From the NCBI GenBank assembly GCA_029975915.1, contig JARKOC010000125.1, forward strand, positions 1-64,000: a DNA stretch of 64,000 nucleotides, given 5' to 3'. The notes beneath the pieces are model-generated. The model made no database searches and was not told the origin of the DNA. It saw only the letters and a program-made list of their open reading frames with translations. A program made the translations under genes and the position numbers. Positions within the stretch are counted from its first letter, which is position 1; every line of letters begins with the position of its first letter. This document shows, one piece after another, positions 37,514-45,056 of the stretch. The stretch is from Bryobacteraceae bacterium. GTDB lineage: Bacteria; Acidobacteriota; Terriglobia; Bryobacterales; Bryobacteraceae.

Positions 37514-38121
37514 CGGATGCGCTTGCGCCCGCGGGTGCAAAGAGCGGATCTTCCGGATGATTCGCCACTGGCTTCTCGTAGGCGATTGGCAGCAAAAGCA
37601 CACGAACGCCGCATCGAAATGACCGCGCGCATCACGCGCATCACGCGTGAGCGGGAGCAGGATCGTTCCGTCCCACATCTGAATCAGCGCGATCCTCTGA
37701 GGATGCGGCCTGGCATACCGGGCGCCAGCGCGCACGGCAAGGGTACCCGGCAAGCGATGCACGGGCAGCACGCCGGCCTCAAGCGCCGTCCTGCTGGGCA
37801 TCGACTACCCGGCGAGCAAAAATGCAGCGATATCTATCCTGGCGTGTTTCCCATATTAATGAACAACTTAGGCGCTTAGCCCGCTGTGCCGGCAGTTCGT
37901 TCGGTCGGCCTTTCCCCGGCTTGGCAGGGCCGGTTCGCGCAAGGCACCTGAGCCTGGCGCCGCCGGTGATCCCCTCGATTTGCCATTCCGGGCCTGATCG
38001 TGTAGGATGAGAAGTTGCGACACCCTCGCGTGGGGAAATTGTGCGCTCACGCCATTCGGTGAACCCTTCCGGTAGGCCGTCGTTGATGGCAACACCCGGT
38101 TAAAAGCAAGAGGATCGAACC
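37514..38121. other. Intergenic region containing the rplU leader
   Basis: Roughly 600 bases between the GuaA-like gene and rplU. Open frames here (for example on the minus strand at 37493-37801) have no convincing composition or ribosome site. The right part contains the promoter at 37980-38008 and a leader of about 105 nt before rplU; no ribosomal-protein leader motif was recognised in it. Confidence 0.5.
37980..38008 (+). promoter_or_regulatory. Sigma-70-type promoter for rplU-rpmA
   Basis: TTGCCA (37980-37985) and TAGGAT (38003-38008) are spaced by 17 bp and lie 113 bp before the rplU ATG. Confidence 0.55.
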
Positions 38122-38433
38122 ATGTACGCAGTGATCGAGACCGGCGGAAAACAGTATCGCGTCTGCCCAGGCGACTCCATCGTCGTTGAAACGCTGGCTG
38201 GCGAAGTCGGCTCAACCATCGAGTTTGATAAAGTCCTGGCGGTTGGCAAGGATTCTGGCGAATTGCTCGCCGGCGCCGATGCCGCCTCCGCCAAGGTGAC
38301 CGCTTCAATCGAAGCTCACGACCGCGCGAAGAAGATCATCGTCTTCAAGTTCAAGCGCAAGAAGCAGTACCGCCGCACCAACGGCCACCGGCAGAACCAG
38401 ACCCGGGTGAAGATCGGCGAGATCCTGGCGTAA
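38122..38433 (+). CDS. rplU: 50S ribosomal protein L21
   Basis: The 103-residue product has the L21 start [13 protein letters not shown] and the C-terminal RNA-binding signature [23 protein letters not shown]. It binds 23S rRNA in the large subunit. An AAGAGGA site precedes the ATG. It is followed after 18 bases by rpmA, the standard order. Confidence 0.98.
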   Translation: MYAVIETGGKQYRVCPGDSIVVETLAGEVGSTIEFDKVLAVGKDSGELLAGADAASAKVTASIEAHDRAKKIIVFKFKRKKQYRRTNGHRQNQTRVKIGEILA

Positions 38434-38451
38434 CGGGAGAGGCAAAGCGAT

Positions 38452-38712
38452 ATGGCACATAAAAAAGGACTTGGCAGTTCCAAGAACGGGCGCGACTCGC
38501 AGTCCAAGCGCCTCGGCGTGAAGGTCTTCTCCGGCCAGGTGGTCACCGGCGGTTCGATTATCGTCCGCCAGCGCGGCACCCGATACAAGGCGGGCGAAAA
38601 TGTCGGTCTGGGCAAGGACGACACCCTGTTTGCCACCATTGACGGCCGTGTCGAGTGGCGCGACCGCGGGCGCATGGGCAAGTATGTCAGCGTCTCGCCG
38701 GTGGAAGCTTAA
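38452..38712 (+). CDS. rpmA: 50S ribosomal protein L27
   Basis: The 86-residue product shows the L27 N-terminus [16 protein letters not shown], which reaches the peptidyl-transferase centre, and [23 protein letters not shown]. Length is normal and there is no Firmicutes-type N-terminal extension. A GGGAGAGG site precedes the start. A hairpin-plus-T-run follows before obgE. Confidence 0.98.
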   Translation: MAHKKGLGSSKNGRDSQSKRLGVKVFSGQVVTGGSIIVRQRGTRYKAGENVGLGKDDTLFATIDGRVEWRDRGRMGKYVSVSPVEA

Positions 38713-38739
38713 TCCGGTCGAAGGCTCTAGAAAGATCCT

Positions 38740-38779
38740 GGGCCGCCTGAGCCATCGCGCTCGCGGCCCTTTCTTTTTA
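38740..38779 (+). terminator. Intrinsic terminator between rpmA and obgE
   Basis: Arms GGGCCGC (38740-38746) and GCGGCCC (38763-38769) are perfectly complementary and are followed by TTTCTTTTTAT. The loop is 16 nt. It should end or attenuate transcription from rplU-rpmA. Confidence 0.75.
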
Positions 38780-38783
38780 TAAA
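38778..38783 (+). promoter_or_regulatory. Candidate -10 box for leaderless obgE transcript
   Basis: TATAAA overlaps the end of the terminator T-run and lies five bases before the obgE ATG (38789). There is no Shine-Dalgarno sequence before this ATG. A transcript from here would begin at or next to the start codon. No -35 of quality is visible. Confidence 0.35.
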
Positions 38784-38788
38784 CAAAG

Positions 38789-39790
38789 ATGTTTGTCGAC
38801 GAAGTCATCATCAGGGTCAAGGCGGGCGACGGCGGCAACGGCTGCATGGCGTTCCGGAGGGAGAAATTCGTCCCGAAGGGCGGTCCCAGCGGCGGCGATG
38901 GCGGACGCGGCGGCGACGTTGTCTTCTACGCCAGCACCCACTACAACACGCTTCTCCACTTCCGCTTCAATCCGGAACATACGGCAGAACGCGGCCGCCA
39001 CGGGGAGGGCAGCAACCGCAGCGGGCGTAACGGGGAGTCAATTGAGGTCCCCGTCCCAGTGGGCACGATCGCATATGATGCCGAAACCGGCGACATCATC
39101 CACGACTTCGCAGTTGAAGGTGAACGTTTCACTATAGCCAAGGGCGGACGCGGCGGACGCGGCAATCAGCACTTCGCCACGTCCACCAACCAAGCTCCGA
39201 CACGGCACGAGCCTGGGCGTCCCGGCGATGAACTCCGTATCCGGCTGGAATTGAAACTGCTTGCCGATGTAGGACTTGTCGGCTTCCCCAACGCCGGCAA
39301 ATCGACTCTCATCTCGCGCATTTCGGCTGCCCGGCCAAAGATTGCGGACTATCCTTTCACTACCCTTGAACCAAACCTGGGCGTGGTCAAAGCCGACGAT
39401 TTGCGGACCTTCGTCGTCGCCGACATTCCAGGGCTGATCGAAGGCGCCCACCTTGGCCATGGCTTAGGAATCCAGTTCCTGCGGCACATCGAGCGAACCC
39501 GGCTGCTCCTGCATCTTGTAGACGTCTCTGACGCTTCAGGCCGCGACCCGGTTCATGATTTCAACGTCATAATGGAAGAACTGGCCAGCTACAGCGAGGA
39601 ACTGCCCGGCAAGCCGATGTTCGTTGTGGCCACCAAACTTGACGCGGCGCAGGATCCGGACCGCTGTTCCGCGTTGAAAACGGCGGCCGGCCAGGCGCGA
39701 ATGCCATTCTTCGAAATCTCAGCCGTTACCGGCCAGGGTATTCCGGAACTGATCCGCGCCGTTGCCCGCGCGGTTCTGCCCGCGGCCTGA
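38789..39790 (+). CDS. obgE: Obg family ribosome-assembly GTPase
   Basis: A conserved GTPase for late 50S maturation. The 333-residue protein has the glycine-rich Obg fold ([33 protein letters not shown]), then the G domain with GFPNAGKST (G1), [11 protein letters not shown] (switch region), [10 protein letters not shown] (G3) and VATKLDAA (G4). It lacks the long C-terminal extensions found in some species. A terminator separates it from rpmA, and no ribosome site is seen, so it may have its own leaderless start. Confidence 0.97.
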   Translation: MFVDEVIIRVKAGDGGNGCMAFRREKFVPKGGPSGGDGGRGGDVVFYASTHYNTLLHFRFNPEHTAERGRHGEGSNRSGRNGESIEVPVPVGTIAYDAETGDIIHDFAVEGERFTIAKGGRGGRGNQHFATSTNQAPTRHEPGRPGDELRIRLELKLLADVGLVGFPNAGKSTLISRISAARPKIADYPFTTLEPNLGVVKADDLRTFVVADIPGLIEGAHLGHGLGIQFLRHIERTRLLLHLVDVSDASGRDPVHDFNVIMEELASYSEELPGKPMFVVATKLDAAQDPDRCSALKTAAGQARMPFFEISAVTGQGIPELIRAVARAVLPAA

Positions 39791-39799
39791 GCATTGGGG

Positions 39800-40039
39800 T
39801 CAGATGCCAGTCCGTGCCGCGGACAGGCGCCGTTCCAGTTCTTCTGTCCGGCGCAGGAGTTTCCCCAGTGCCGCCTCCTGAACTTCAAGTGTCGACTGTA
39901 GTTCCTGGATGAGGACATCCTTCAGGCTGGACTCGGTCCGAAGCTGCGCCAGTTCGGCGTCCTTGCGGGCCACGCTCGATTCAAGCCGGTCTAGATGGCT
40001 GATCAGAGTCTCGTCGCTTTGGCTTGCGTCATGGTGCAT
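39800..40039 (-). CDS. Small coiled-coil protein
   Basis: Not recognised. The 79-residue product is acidic and helical with heptad-like spacing over almost its full length (LISHLDRLESSVARKDAELAQL, IQELQSTLEVQEAALGKLLRRTEELERRL). It ends nine bases after and convergent to obgE. Composition and codon use look real; the function is unknown. Confidence 0.6.
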   Translation of the reverse strand: MHHDASQSDETLISHLDRLESSVARKDAELAQLRTESSLKDVLIQELQSTLEVQEAALGKLLRRTEELERRLSAARTGI

Positions 40040-40111
40040 CGTGGGTGCGCGCGGCTCCTGTGGAACTAGTGCCTGATCCGGTCCAGTCTCTCACCCGGCC
40101 TTGACTGTGAA

Positions 40112-40393
40112 TCAGCGCTTCGGCCCGCCCTCGTACTGGAGGCCCACGCGGAAGCCCATCCCCTTGGCGTGGCAGTAACGCACGACGGCAAGACCTGCGG
40201 TCTTCAGTTCCGGGGCTTCGATTTGGACCGTCGTTCCCGCACTAATGCGGCGGTCCAGTTGAACGCAGAATCCGTTTGTCGAGGAGTTTGTGATCCGTCC
40301 GACACTGCCGTAACTGGACCCGGCATCGTCACGCCAATTGATTCGGATTTTGGCTTGAGCAAGTTGTCTGGCGGATTGCCGGAGGTTGAGCAT
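40112..40393 (-). CDS. PilZ domain protein
   Basis: I choose ATG 40393 because GGGAG lies eight bases upstream; an earlier ATG at 40435 has no site. The 93 residues are a single PilZ-like beta barrel: RQLAQAKIRINWRDDAG at the start (the RxxxR region is weak), then the NSSTNGFCVQLDR turn that corresponds to D/NxSxxG, and GMGFRVGLQYEG at the end. PilZ domains bind cyclic di-GMP, but here the first arginine motif is incomplete, so binding is uncertain. Confidence 0.75.
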   Translation of the reverse strand: MLNLRQSARQLAQAKIRINWRDDAGSSYGSVGRITNSSTNGFCVQLDRRISAGTTVQIEAPELKTAGLAVVRYCHAKGMGFRVGLQYEGGPKR

Positions 40394-40575
40394 AATCCTG
40401 CTCCCGATTGTATTGAACACCGGATATTGCTCCATTCGCCATCAGGCGTTTCCCCTATTCTCGGAGCGGGTCTTGACCGGCACCAAACGGTGTAATCCAA
40501 TTTCGACGGCACTCGTCAAGATTGATGTCGATGAGGCATGAAAGACACTATCTAAAGATCAAAGGAGAAGACGCG

Positions 40576-41160
40576 ATGCGTAACACATTAATTTGTTTGG
40601 CTGTATTCGGCGGTTTGCTGTCGGCTCAAGGCCCTGGAGCTTGGCGGCGCGGCCCCGCGCCAAATGGACTGGCGCCTCAGCAGGCGGCGATGGCGCAGAG
40701 GCTGGGCGGCGCGGGTTTGGGAGGGATGCAGGCGTTGAAAGATCATTTGGGATTGACCGACGCCCAAATGGAGCAGATCCGGAACGTGCGCCAGCAGGAG
40801 GCGGCCAACATGCAGACGCAGGCGGCCGCGGTGAGGGCCAAGGCGTTGGAGCTAAGGCAACTGGTTCAGTCCGCTTCGCCGGACGCGGCGAAGGTCGGCG
40901 CGCTGACGCTGGAGTTGAAGCAACTGAGAGAGAAGATGGCCGCATCCCGAGGCGATCTGAACGACAAAGTGAAAGCGGTCCTCAGCCCGGATCAGCAAGC
41001 CAAGCTGAAGGAGCTTGAGGCGGCAGCGAAACTGGGTCCCGCGGCGAGACAGGCGATGGGACTTGGGCTGATCGAGGCCCCGCAGATTGATGGCCGATTA
41101 GCCGGTAGGGGTGTGGCTGGAGCCGGCGGCCCGCGAGGCAGGCTTGGAGCGCGTTTCTAG
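40576..41160 (+). CDS. Spy/CpxP-like periplasmic protein
   Basis: ATG 40576 follows AAAGGAG. The 194-residue product has a signal peptide (RNTLICLAVFGGLLSAQ), a Gly/Pro-rich segment, then helical LTDAQMEQIRNVRQQ and LSPDQQAKLKELE, the two LTxxQ-type repeats of the Spy/CpxP family. These proteins are periplasmic chaperones or metal-stress sensors. The C-terminal glycine/arginine tail is unusual. No two-component genes are adjacent. Confidence 0.75.
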   Translation: MRNTLICLAVFGGLLSAQGPGAWRRGPAPNGLAPQQAAMAQRLGGAGLGGMQALKDHLGLTDAQMEQIRNVRQQEAANMQTQAAAVRAKALELRQLVQSASPDAAKVGALTLELKQLREKMAASRGDLNDKVKAVLSPDQQAKLKELEAAAKLGPAARQAMGLGLIEAPQIDGRLAGRGVAGAGGPRGRLGARF

Positions 41161-41221
41161 GCGGAAATCCCAGACCGATCGTTCCTACTTGGACACGGGG
41201 CGGGGGCCGCTGGCTCCCGCC

Positions 41222-42859
41222 TTATTTTTCGAGCACGGGCGCCCAATCCGGCATGACATAAGCGTAGAAGAGAACCACCAGACCAATCAGGGACGCAAGC
41301 AGGACGCTGTGCCGAAGGGTGAAACGGAAAAGCCGGGATTCGTCGGATGAACTCATTGCGGTGGCAGCGGCAGCGACGGCAATGCTCTGCAGGCTGATCA
41401 TCTTGCCCATGACGCCGCCACTCGAATTGGATGCCGCCATGAGGACGGGATTCAGTCCGAGCTTGTTCGCCGTGACCACCTGGAGGTTTCCGAACAGGGC
41501 ATTGGCGGACGTATCGCTGCCCGTGAGGAAGACGCCCAACCAGCCAAGCAGCGCGCTGAAGAACGGAAACGCCGCGCCAGTGGCGGCGAAGGCGAGTCCA
41601 AGAGTCCCCGTAGCCCCGGAGTAATTCATCAGGAAGGCGAGCCCCAGGACCGAGCAGACAGTCAAAGTGGGCTTGCCCATTTGTTTGCAAGTGGTCCAGA
41701 AGATCTCACCGGCTTTGGCCAAAGGGATACGCAGCAGGATGATGGATAGCAGCGCCGCCAGGACGCAAGCGGAACCAGAAGCCGAGAGGTAGTTGAAAGT
41801 GTACCTGGCCGGATACGCCATTTCTCCGCCGGTGACCGGCGGTGTTTGTATCACAAGGTTGTGCAACGCCGGCCATTCAAAGACCCGCGTGACCGTGTTC
41901 AACACTTTCTTAAACTCCGGCATGCTCCAGGCGAGGACACAAACGACCAGCAACCCGAACGGCAACCAAGCGCGAAAGATGTCGCCGGCGGTGTGGTGGG
42001 TGGCGAAAGTGGAGTCAGCGGTGGCCTCCGCGAACCGGAAATGATCTGTCGGCTTCCAGACCTTCAGAACAACCAGCATGGCGGCGATGGCAGACAGCGA
42101 ACTGAGGATGTCCGTCATTTCCGGGCCAATCGAATTCGATACGAGCAGTTGGGTACCGGCGAAGGCGGCGCCGCAGGCAGCGGCGGCCGGAAGCACCCCT
42201 TTGAGGCCCTTCCAGCCGCCCATGACCAGCACGAGGTAGGCCGGCACGAAAAGCGAGATGGGGGCGCAGATCCGTCCGACGGCCGAACTGAGCAAGGGCT
42301 GGGGAAGGTTGGTGATGCCCGCAAGGGTCACAACAGGTATGCCGAGGGAGCCAAAGGCAACCGGCGCGGTGTTGGCGAGCAGGCAGATGCCGGCAGCGTA
42401 GAACGGCGAGAAGCCCAGACCGGTCAGCATCGCCGCGGCGACGGCGACGGGCGTGCCGAATCCGGCGGCGCCTTCAACGAAAGCCCCGAATGCGAAGGCG
42501 ATGAGGAGCGCCTGCAGCCGGCGGTCGTGGGTCAGGCTGCCGACGGAGTCCTTGACCACCTCGAAGCGGCCCGTGTCGACCACCAAGCGGTAAAGGAAGA
42601 TGGCCCAGAAGACGATCCAGGTGATCGGCAGCAGGCCGAAGGCGGCGCCCAAAGCCGACGCGCTCAAGGCCATGGATGCCGGCATGTTGTAGACGGCCAG
42701 AGCCACCACCATGGCTGCGCCCAACCCGGAGAGGCCCGCCACCCAGGACGCAGTCCGCTTAATGCCTAACAGGTAGAGCAGAACAAACAGCGGCAGAGCC
42801 GCCGCCAGTGCCGAGAGGCCGAGATGGCCGGCGATGGGTTCGTAGGTCTGGCGCCACAT
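41222..42859 (-). CDS. lldP: L-lactate permease
   Basis: A 545-residue member of the LctP family that imports lactate or glycolate with protons. It shows about twelve membrane segments and family signatures FGAFVEGAAGFGTPVAVAAAMLTGLGF, LLANTAPVAFGSLGIPV, FFSALLGWLGVFLTGSDTSANALFGNLQ and SNSSGGVMGKMISLQSIAVA. No lactate dehydrogenase or regulator gene is adjacent. The ATG at 42859 gives a full-length protein. Confidence 0.95.
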   Translation of the reverse strand: MWRQTYEPIAGHLGLSALAAALPLFVLLYLLGIKRTASWVAGLSGLGAAMVVALAVYNMPASMALSASALGAAFGLLPITWIVFWAIFLYRLVVDTGRFEVVKDSVGSLTHDRRLQALLIAFAFGAFVEGAAGFGTPVAVAAAMLTGLGFSPFYAAGICLLANTAPVAFGSLGIPVVTLAGITNLPQPLLSSAVGRICAPISLFVPAYLVLVMGGWKGLKGVLPAAAACGAAFAGTQLLVSNSIGPEMTDILSSLSAIAAMLVVLKVWKPTDHFRFAEATADSTFATHHTAGDIFRAWLPFGLLVVCVLAWSMPEFKKVLNTVTRVFEWPALHNLVIQTPPVTGGEMAYPARYTFNYLSASGSACVLAALLSIILLRIPLAKAGEIFWTTCKQMGKPTLTVCSVLGLAFLMNYSGATGTLGLAFAATGAAFPFFSALLGWLGVFLTGSDTSANALFGNLQVVTANKLGLNPVLMAASNSSGGVMGKMISLQSIAVAAAATAMSSSDESRLFRFTLRHSVLLASLIGLVVLFYAYVMPDWAPVLEK

Positions 42860-42921
42860 GATTGGGGTCTATTGTATTTGAACCCGCCCGTGGCGCGCTT
42901 GTTCTCAGAGGCCCAGCCGGA

Positions 42922-43626
42922 TCAGAGGTGGTTCCAGAGCGACTTTTCTTCTTCGCTTGCCCGCTCACCGGCCCGCGTGTCAAGGTAGCGCCGGACAGCG
43001 TCACGGCCCCCGAGGCCGATCGCCAGACTGGCGGCAAGCACCATGCCACTGGCCAGAATGACAAACGCGGCGAAGAAGACGTGTGGAGCGAATCCCAACA
43101 CCTCGCTGGCGGCAACCACTGCCACCATCATCACCAGGACTTTCACCACCGCCGCCCATCTCCTTGGGGCCGGAATGGTCTCGTTGTGAGCCCAGACAAG
43201 CACCGACCGGCTGAGGAACTGGGCGAGCCACACGCCGGCAAGCAGAATCAAGCCGGCGGTCACAATCTTCGGGAAAAGAAAGACGACGGACTCAACCATA
43301 CGAGTGGTGATTTGAGTGTTGAACAAGCTCAGGCCGATCAAGGCGCCGGCCAGCAGGATCAACCAGAATGCGGCTCCAGCCACGAGTGGGGTTGTATGAA
43401 CGTCGCCGCGGTCCGCGAACATGTTCGACAATCCTGCTTCTCTCAGGAACCGGTCCAAGCGCGCGCCTTTCACTACCTTGGTGAGCACCCACCTGGCAGC
43501 GACGGCTATGAGCACAAAGATGCCGAAGAGAAATACGGCCACGATCAGAGGCGGCAAGAGACTGTTCAACTGGGCCAGGATTCCGCTGACTACGCCTTCC
43601 AGCAACTGTTCGAGGGTTTTTACCAT
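42922..43626 (-). CDS. MscS-like membrane protein (conserved TM-helix type)
   Basis: The 234-residue protein has four or more membrane segments (LPPLIVAVFLFGIFVLIAVAARW, VAGAAFWLILLAGALIGL, FPKIVTAGLILLAGVWLAQF, VVKVLVMMVAVVAASEVLGF) and ends with a glycine-containing pore-like helix (GMVLAASLAIGLGGRDAVRRYL) as in small mechanosensitive-channel relatives, but lacks the cytoplasmic beta domain of MscS. Its start lies three bases after the glycosyltransferase stop, with an AGGAGGTG site inside that gene, so both are co-expressed. Confidence 0.75.
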   Translation of the reverse strand: MVKTLEQLLEGVVSGILAQLNSLLPPLIVAVFLFGIFVLIAVAARWVLTKVVKGARLDRFLREAGLSNMFADRGDVHTTPLVAGAAFWLILLAGALIGLSLFNTQITTRMVESVVFLFPKIVTAGLILLAGVWLAQFLSRSVLVWAHNETIPAPRRWAAVVKVLVMMVAVVAASEVLGFAPHVFFAAFVILASGMVLAASLAIGLGGRDAVRRYLDTRAGERASEEEKSLWNHL

Positions 43627-43629
43627 GTC

Positions 43630-44982
43630 TTACACCTCCTGACGCTCGGCAAGCTCCGTCCTTGTGAGTGGAGGAGGCGCCGTTTGGGTTGCGGATCCGC
43701 CAAACCAGATCTCGATCAGGTAAGGCTTCATCTGTTCAAAGGTGAGGCAGAGCCGCTCAATCCGGCTCTCCACTTCCGCCGCCCCCATCTCCGCGGTTTC
43801 GATGACGAATGAGGCTACCCGTCCAAGGTAGAGCGGCGTAATTGATTTCAAAAGCGTGGTACGCTCCAGCCGGTTGCTTTTCGCCGTGCAGGCGAACTCA
43901 TACACGATCCTGACCCAGAGCTCGTCGTCGAGATGGAAATCGTCCGGCTTGGCGGATTTGGCCAGAGTGGTGATGGAAGAAAGGGTCTCGGGACGCAAAG
44001 CGAGTCTCCAGACGCCCGCAAGGTCGGCCGCGCCGTTGCGGAATGCGTCCAGCATCCGGGCGAGATTGACGTTGATGGGATCCAGTCCGACGTCGTAGCG
44101 GAATCCGAACAGTGGAGCCGGCTCGCTGCCCTGGCGGAGACGCCAGGTGTCCTGGTACTCACGCATGAGCAGAAAGACGCTGGAGGTGACCTGCTGGAGC
44201 ATGGCGCTGAGGTCGGCGCCAGGATCCTTGGCATCGTGTAATTTGGCGCCGAGGAAGCTTTGGCAAACCTTGAAGCCCTCGGCGACAGCGATGGTGGTCA
44301 TCCAGATGTCGATGCCGAAGCGGGCAACGTCGGTTTCCCAGTCGTCACGCTCGAGATAGCGGTTGAACAGGGCGCGCGACACGCCGAAGTCGCCGCCGAT
44401 CGGTTGGCGGAGCCGCTGGCCGTAGAGGCAGCGTGTGAGGGGGTACACGATGGAATTCGTGATGGTCCCGTCGTACTTGTGACGATGGTAGTAAGGGGCG
44501 ACAAAGTCGAAGCCGCCGTCGATCACCGGACGGATGAGGAGGTCGAACCACTCCGGCGTGATGGAACGCAAATCGGAATCCACGACGACACAGGCCCTGG
44601 CGTCGAGCAGGGCGGCCATCTGGAAGATCATGCGGAATGCGCTCCCCTTGCCGGGAATGCCGTGGTAGGGAAACGACAGCCGGTGGACGGGCTTCAATGG
44701 CGTACTGAGCATCAAGAGCTGGGCATCCGGGAGGTTGGCCCTGGTCACGACGTCCGGCGTGCCGTCCTTGGATCCGCCGTCCGAGTTCACGATGATACTG
44801 TTGTATCCGGGGAAATACTTGGTCAATCCCGCATGTGCGGCCTGGACGACATGGCCGATCGTCTTCGAGTTGTTGTAACTAGGGATGCCCACGACGATGT
44901 CGGCATGGCGAATCTCGTCCACCGCCGCGCGCGCTTCAGCCGGCATGGATTGGATCTGTTTGGTTTGTTTGGAAGCCGCCAC
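43630..44982 (-). CDS. Glycosyltransferase, glucosyl/mannosyl-glycerate-synthase-like
   Basis: The 450-residue protein has a GT-A fold start (ADIVVGIPSYNNSKTIGHVVQAA), NSDGGSKDGTPDVV, PGKGSAFRMIF and VVVDSDLRSITPEWF (the D-x-D metal site), then IGGDFGVSRAL and WMTTIAVAEGF. These features and the helical C-terminal part resemble retaining glycosyltransferases that make glucosylglycerate or mannosylglycerate, compatible solutes. The following gene encodes an MscS-like channel, which supports an osmotic role. The sugar and acceptor are inferred. Confidence 0.75.
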   Translation of the reverse strand: MAASKQTKQIQSMPAEARAAVDEIRHADIVVGIPSYNNSKTIGHVVQAAHAGLTKYFPGYNSIIVNSDGGSKDGTPDVVTRANLPDAQLLMLSTPLKPVHRLSFPYHGIPGKGSAFRMIFQMAALLDARACVVVDSDLRSITPEWFDLLIRPVIDGGFDFVAPYYHRHKYDGTITNSIVYPLTRCLYGQRLRQPIGGDFGVSRALFNRYLERDDWETDVARFGIDIWMTTIAVAEGFKVCQSFLGAKLHDAKDPGADLSAMLQQVTSSVFLLMREYQDTWRLRQGSEPAPLFGFRYDVGLDPINVNLARMLDAFRNGAADLAGVWRLALRPETLSSITTLAKSAKPDDFHLDDELWVRIVYEFACTAKSNRLERTTLLKSITPLYLGRVASFVIETAEMGAAEVESRIERLCLTFEQMKPYLIEIWFGGSATQTAPPPLTRTELAERQEV

Positions 44983-45056
44983 TCACTTCAGTTTGAGTCC
45001 GGGGGCTGCCTGAGCGGTATCCCAACAACAGGTGAGGCAGACAGGAGAAACACTGT

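Noticed and set aside
37493..37801. A 102-codon minus-strand ORF after the GuaA-like gene
   Set aside because: It overlaps the end of the GuaA-like gene antisense, has no ribosome site and no recognised motif.
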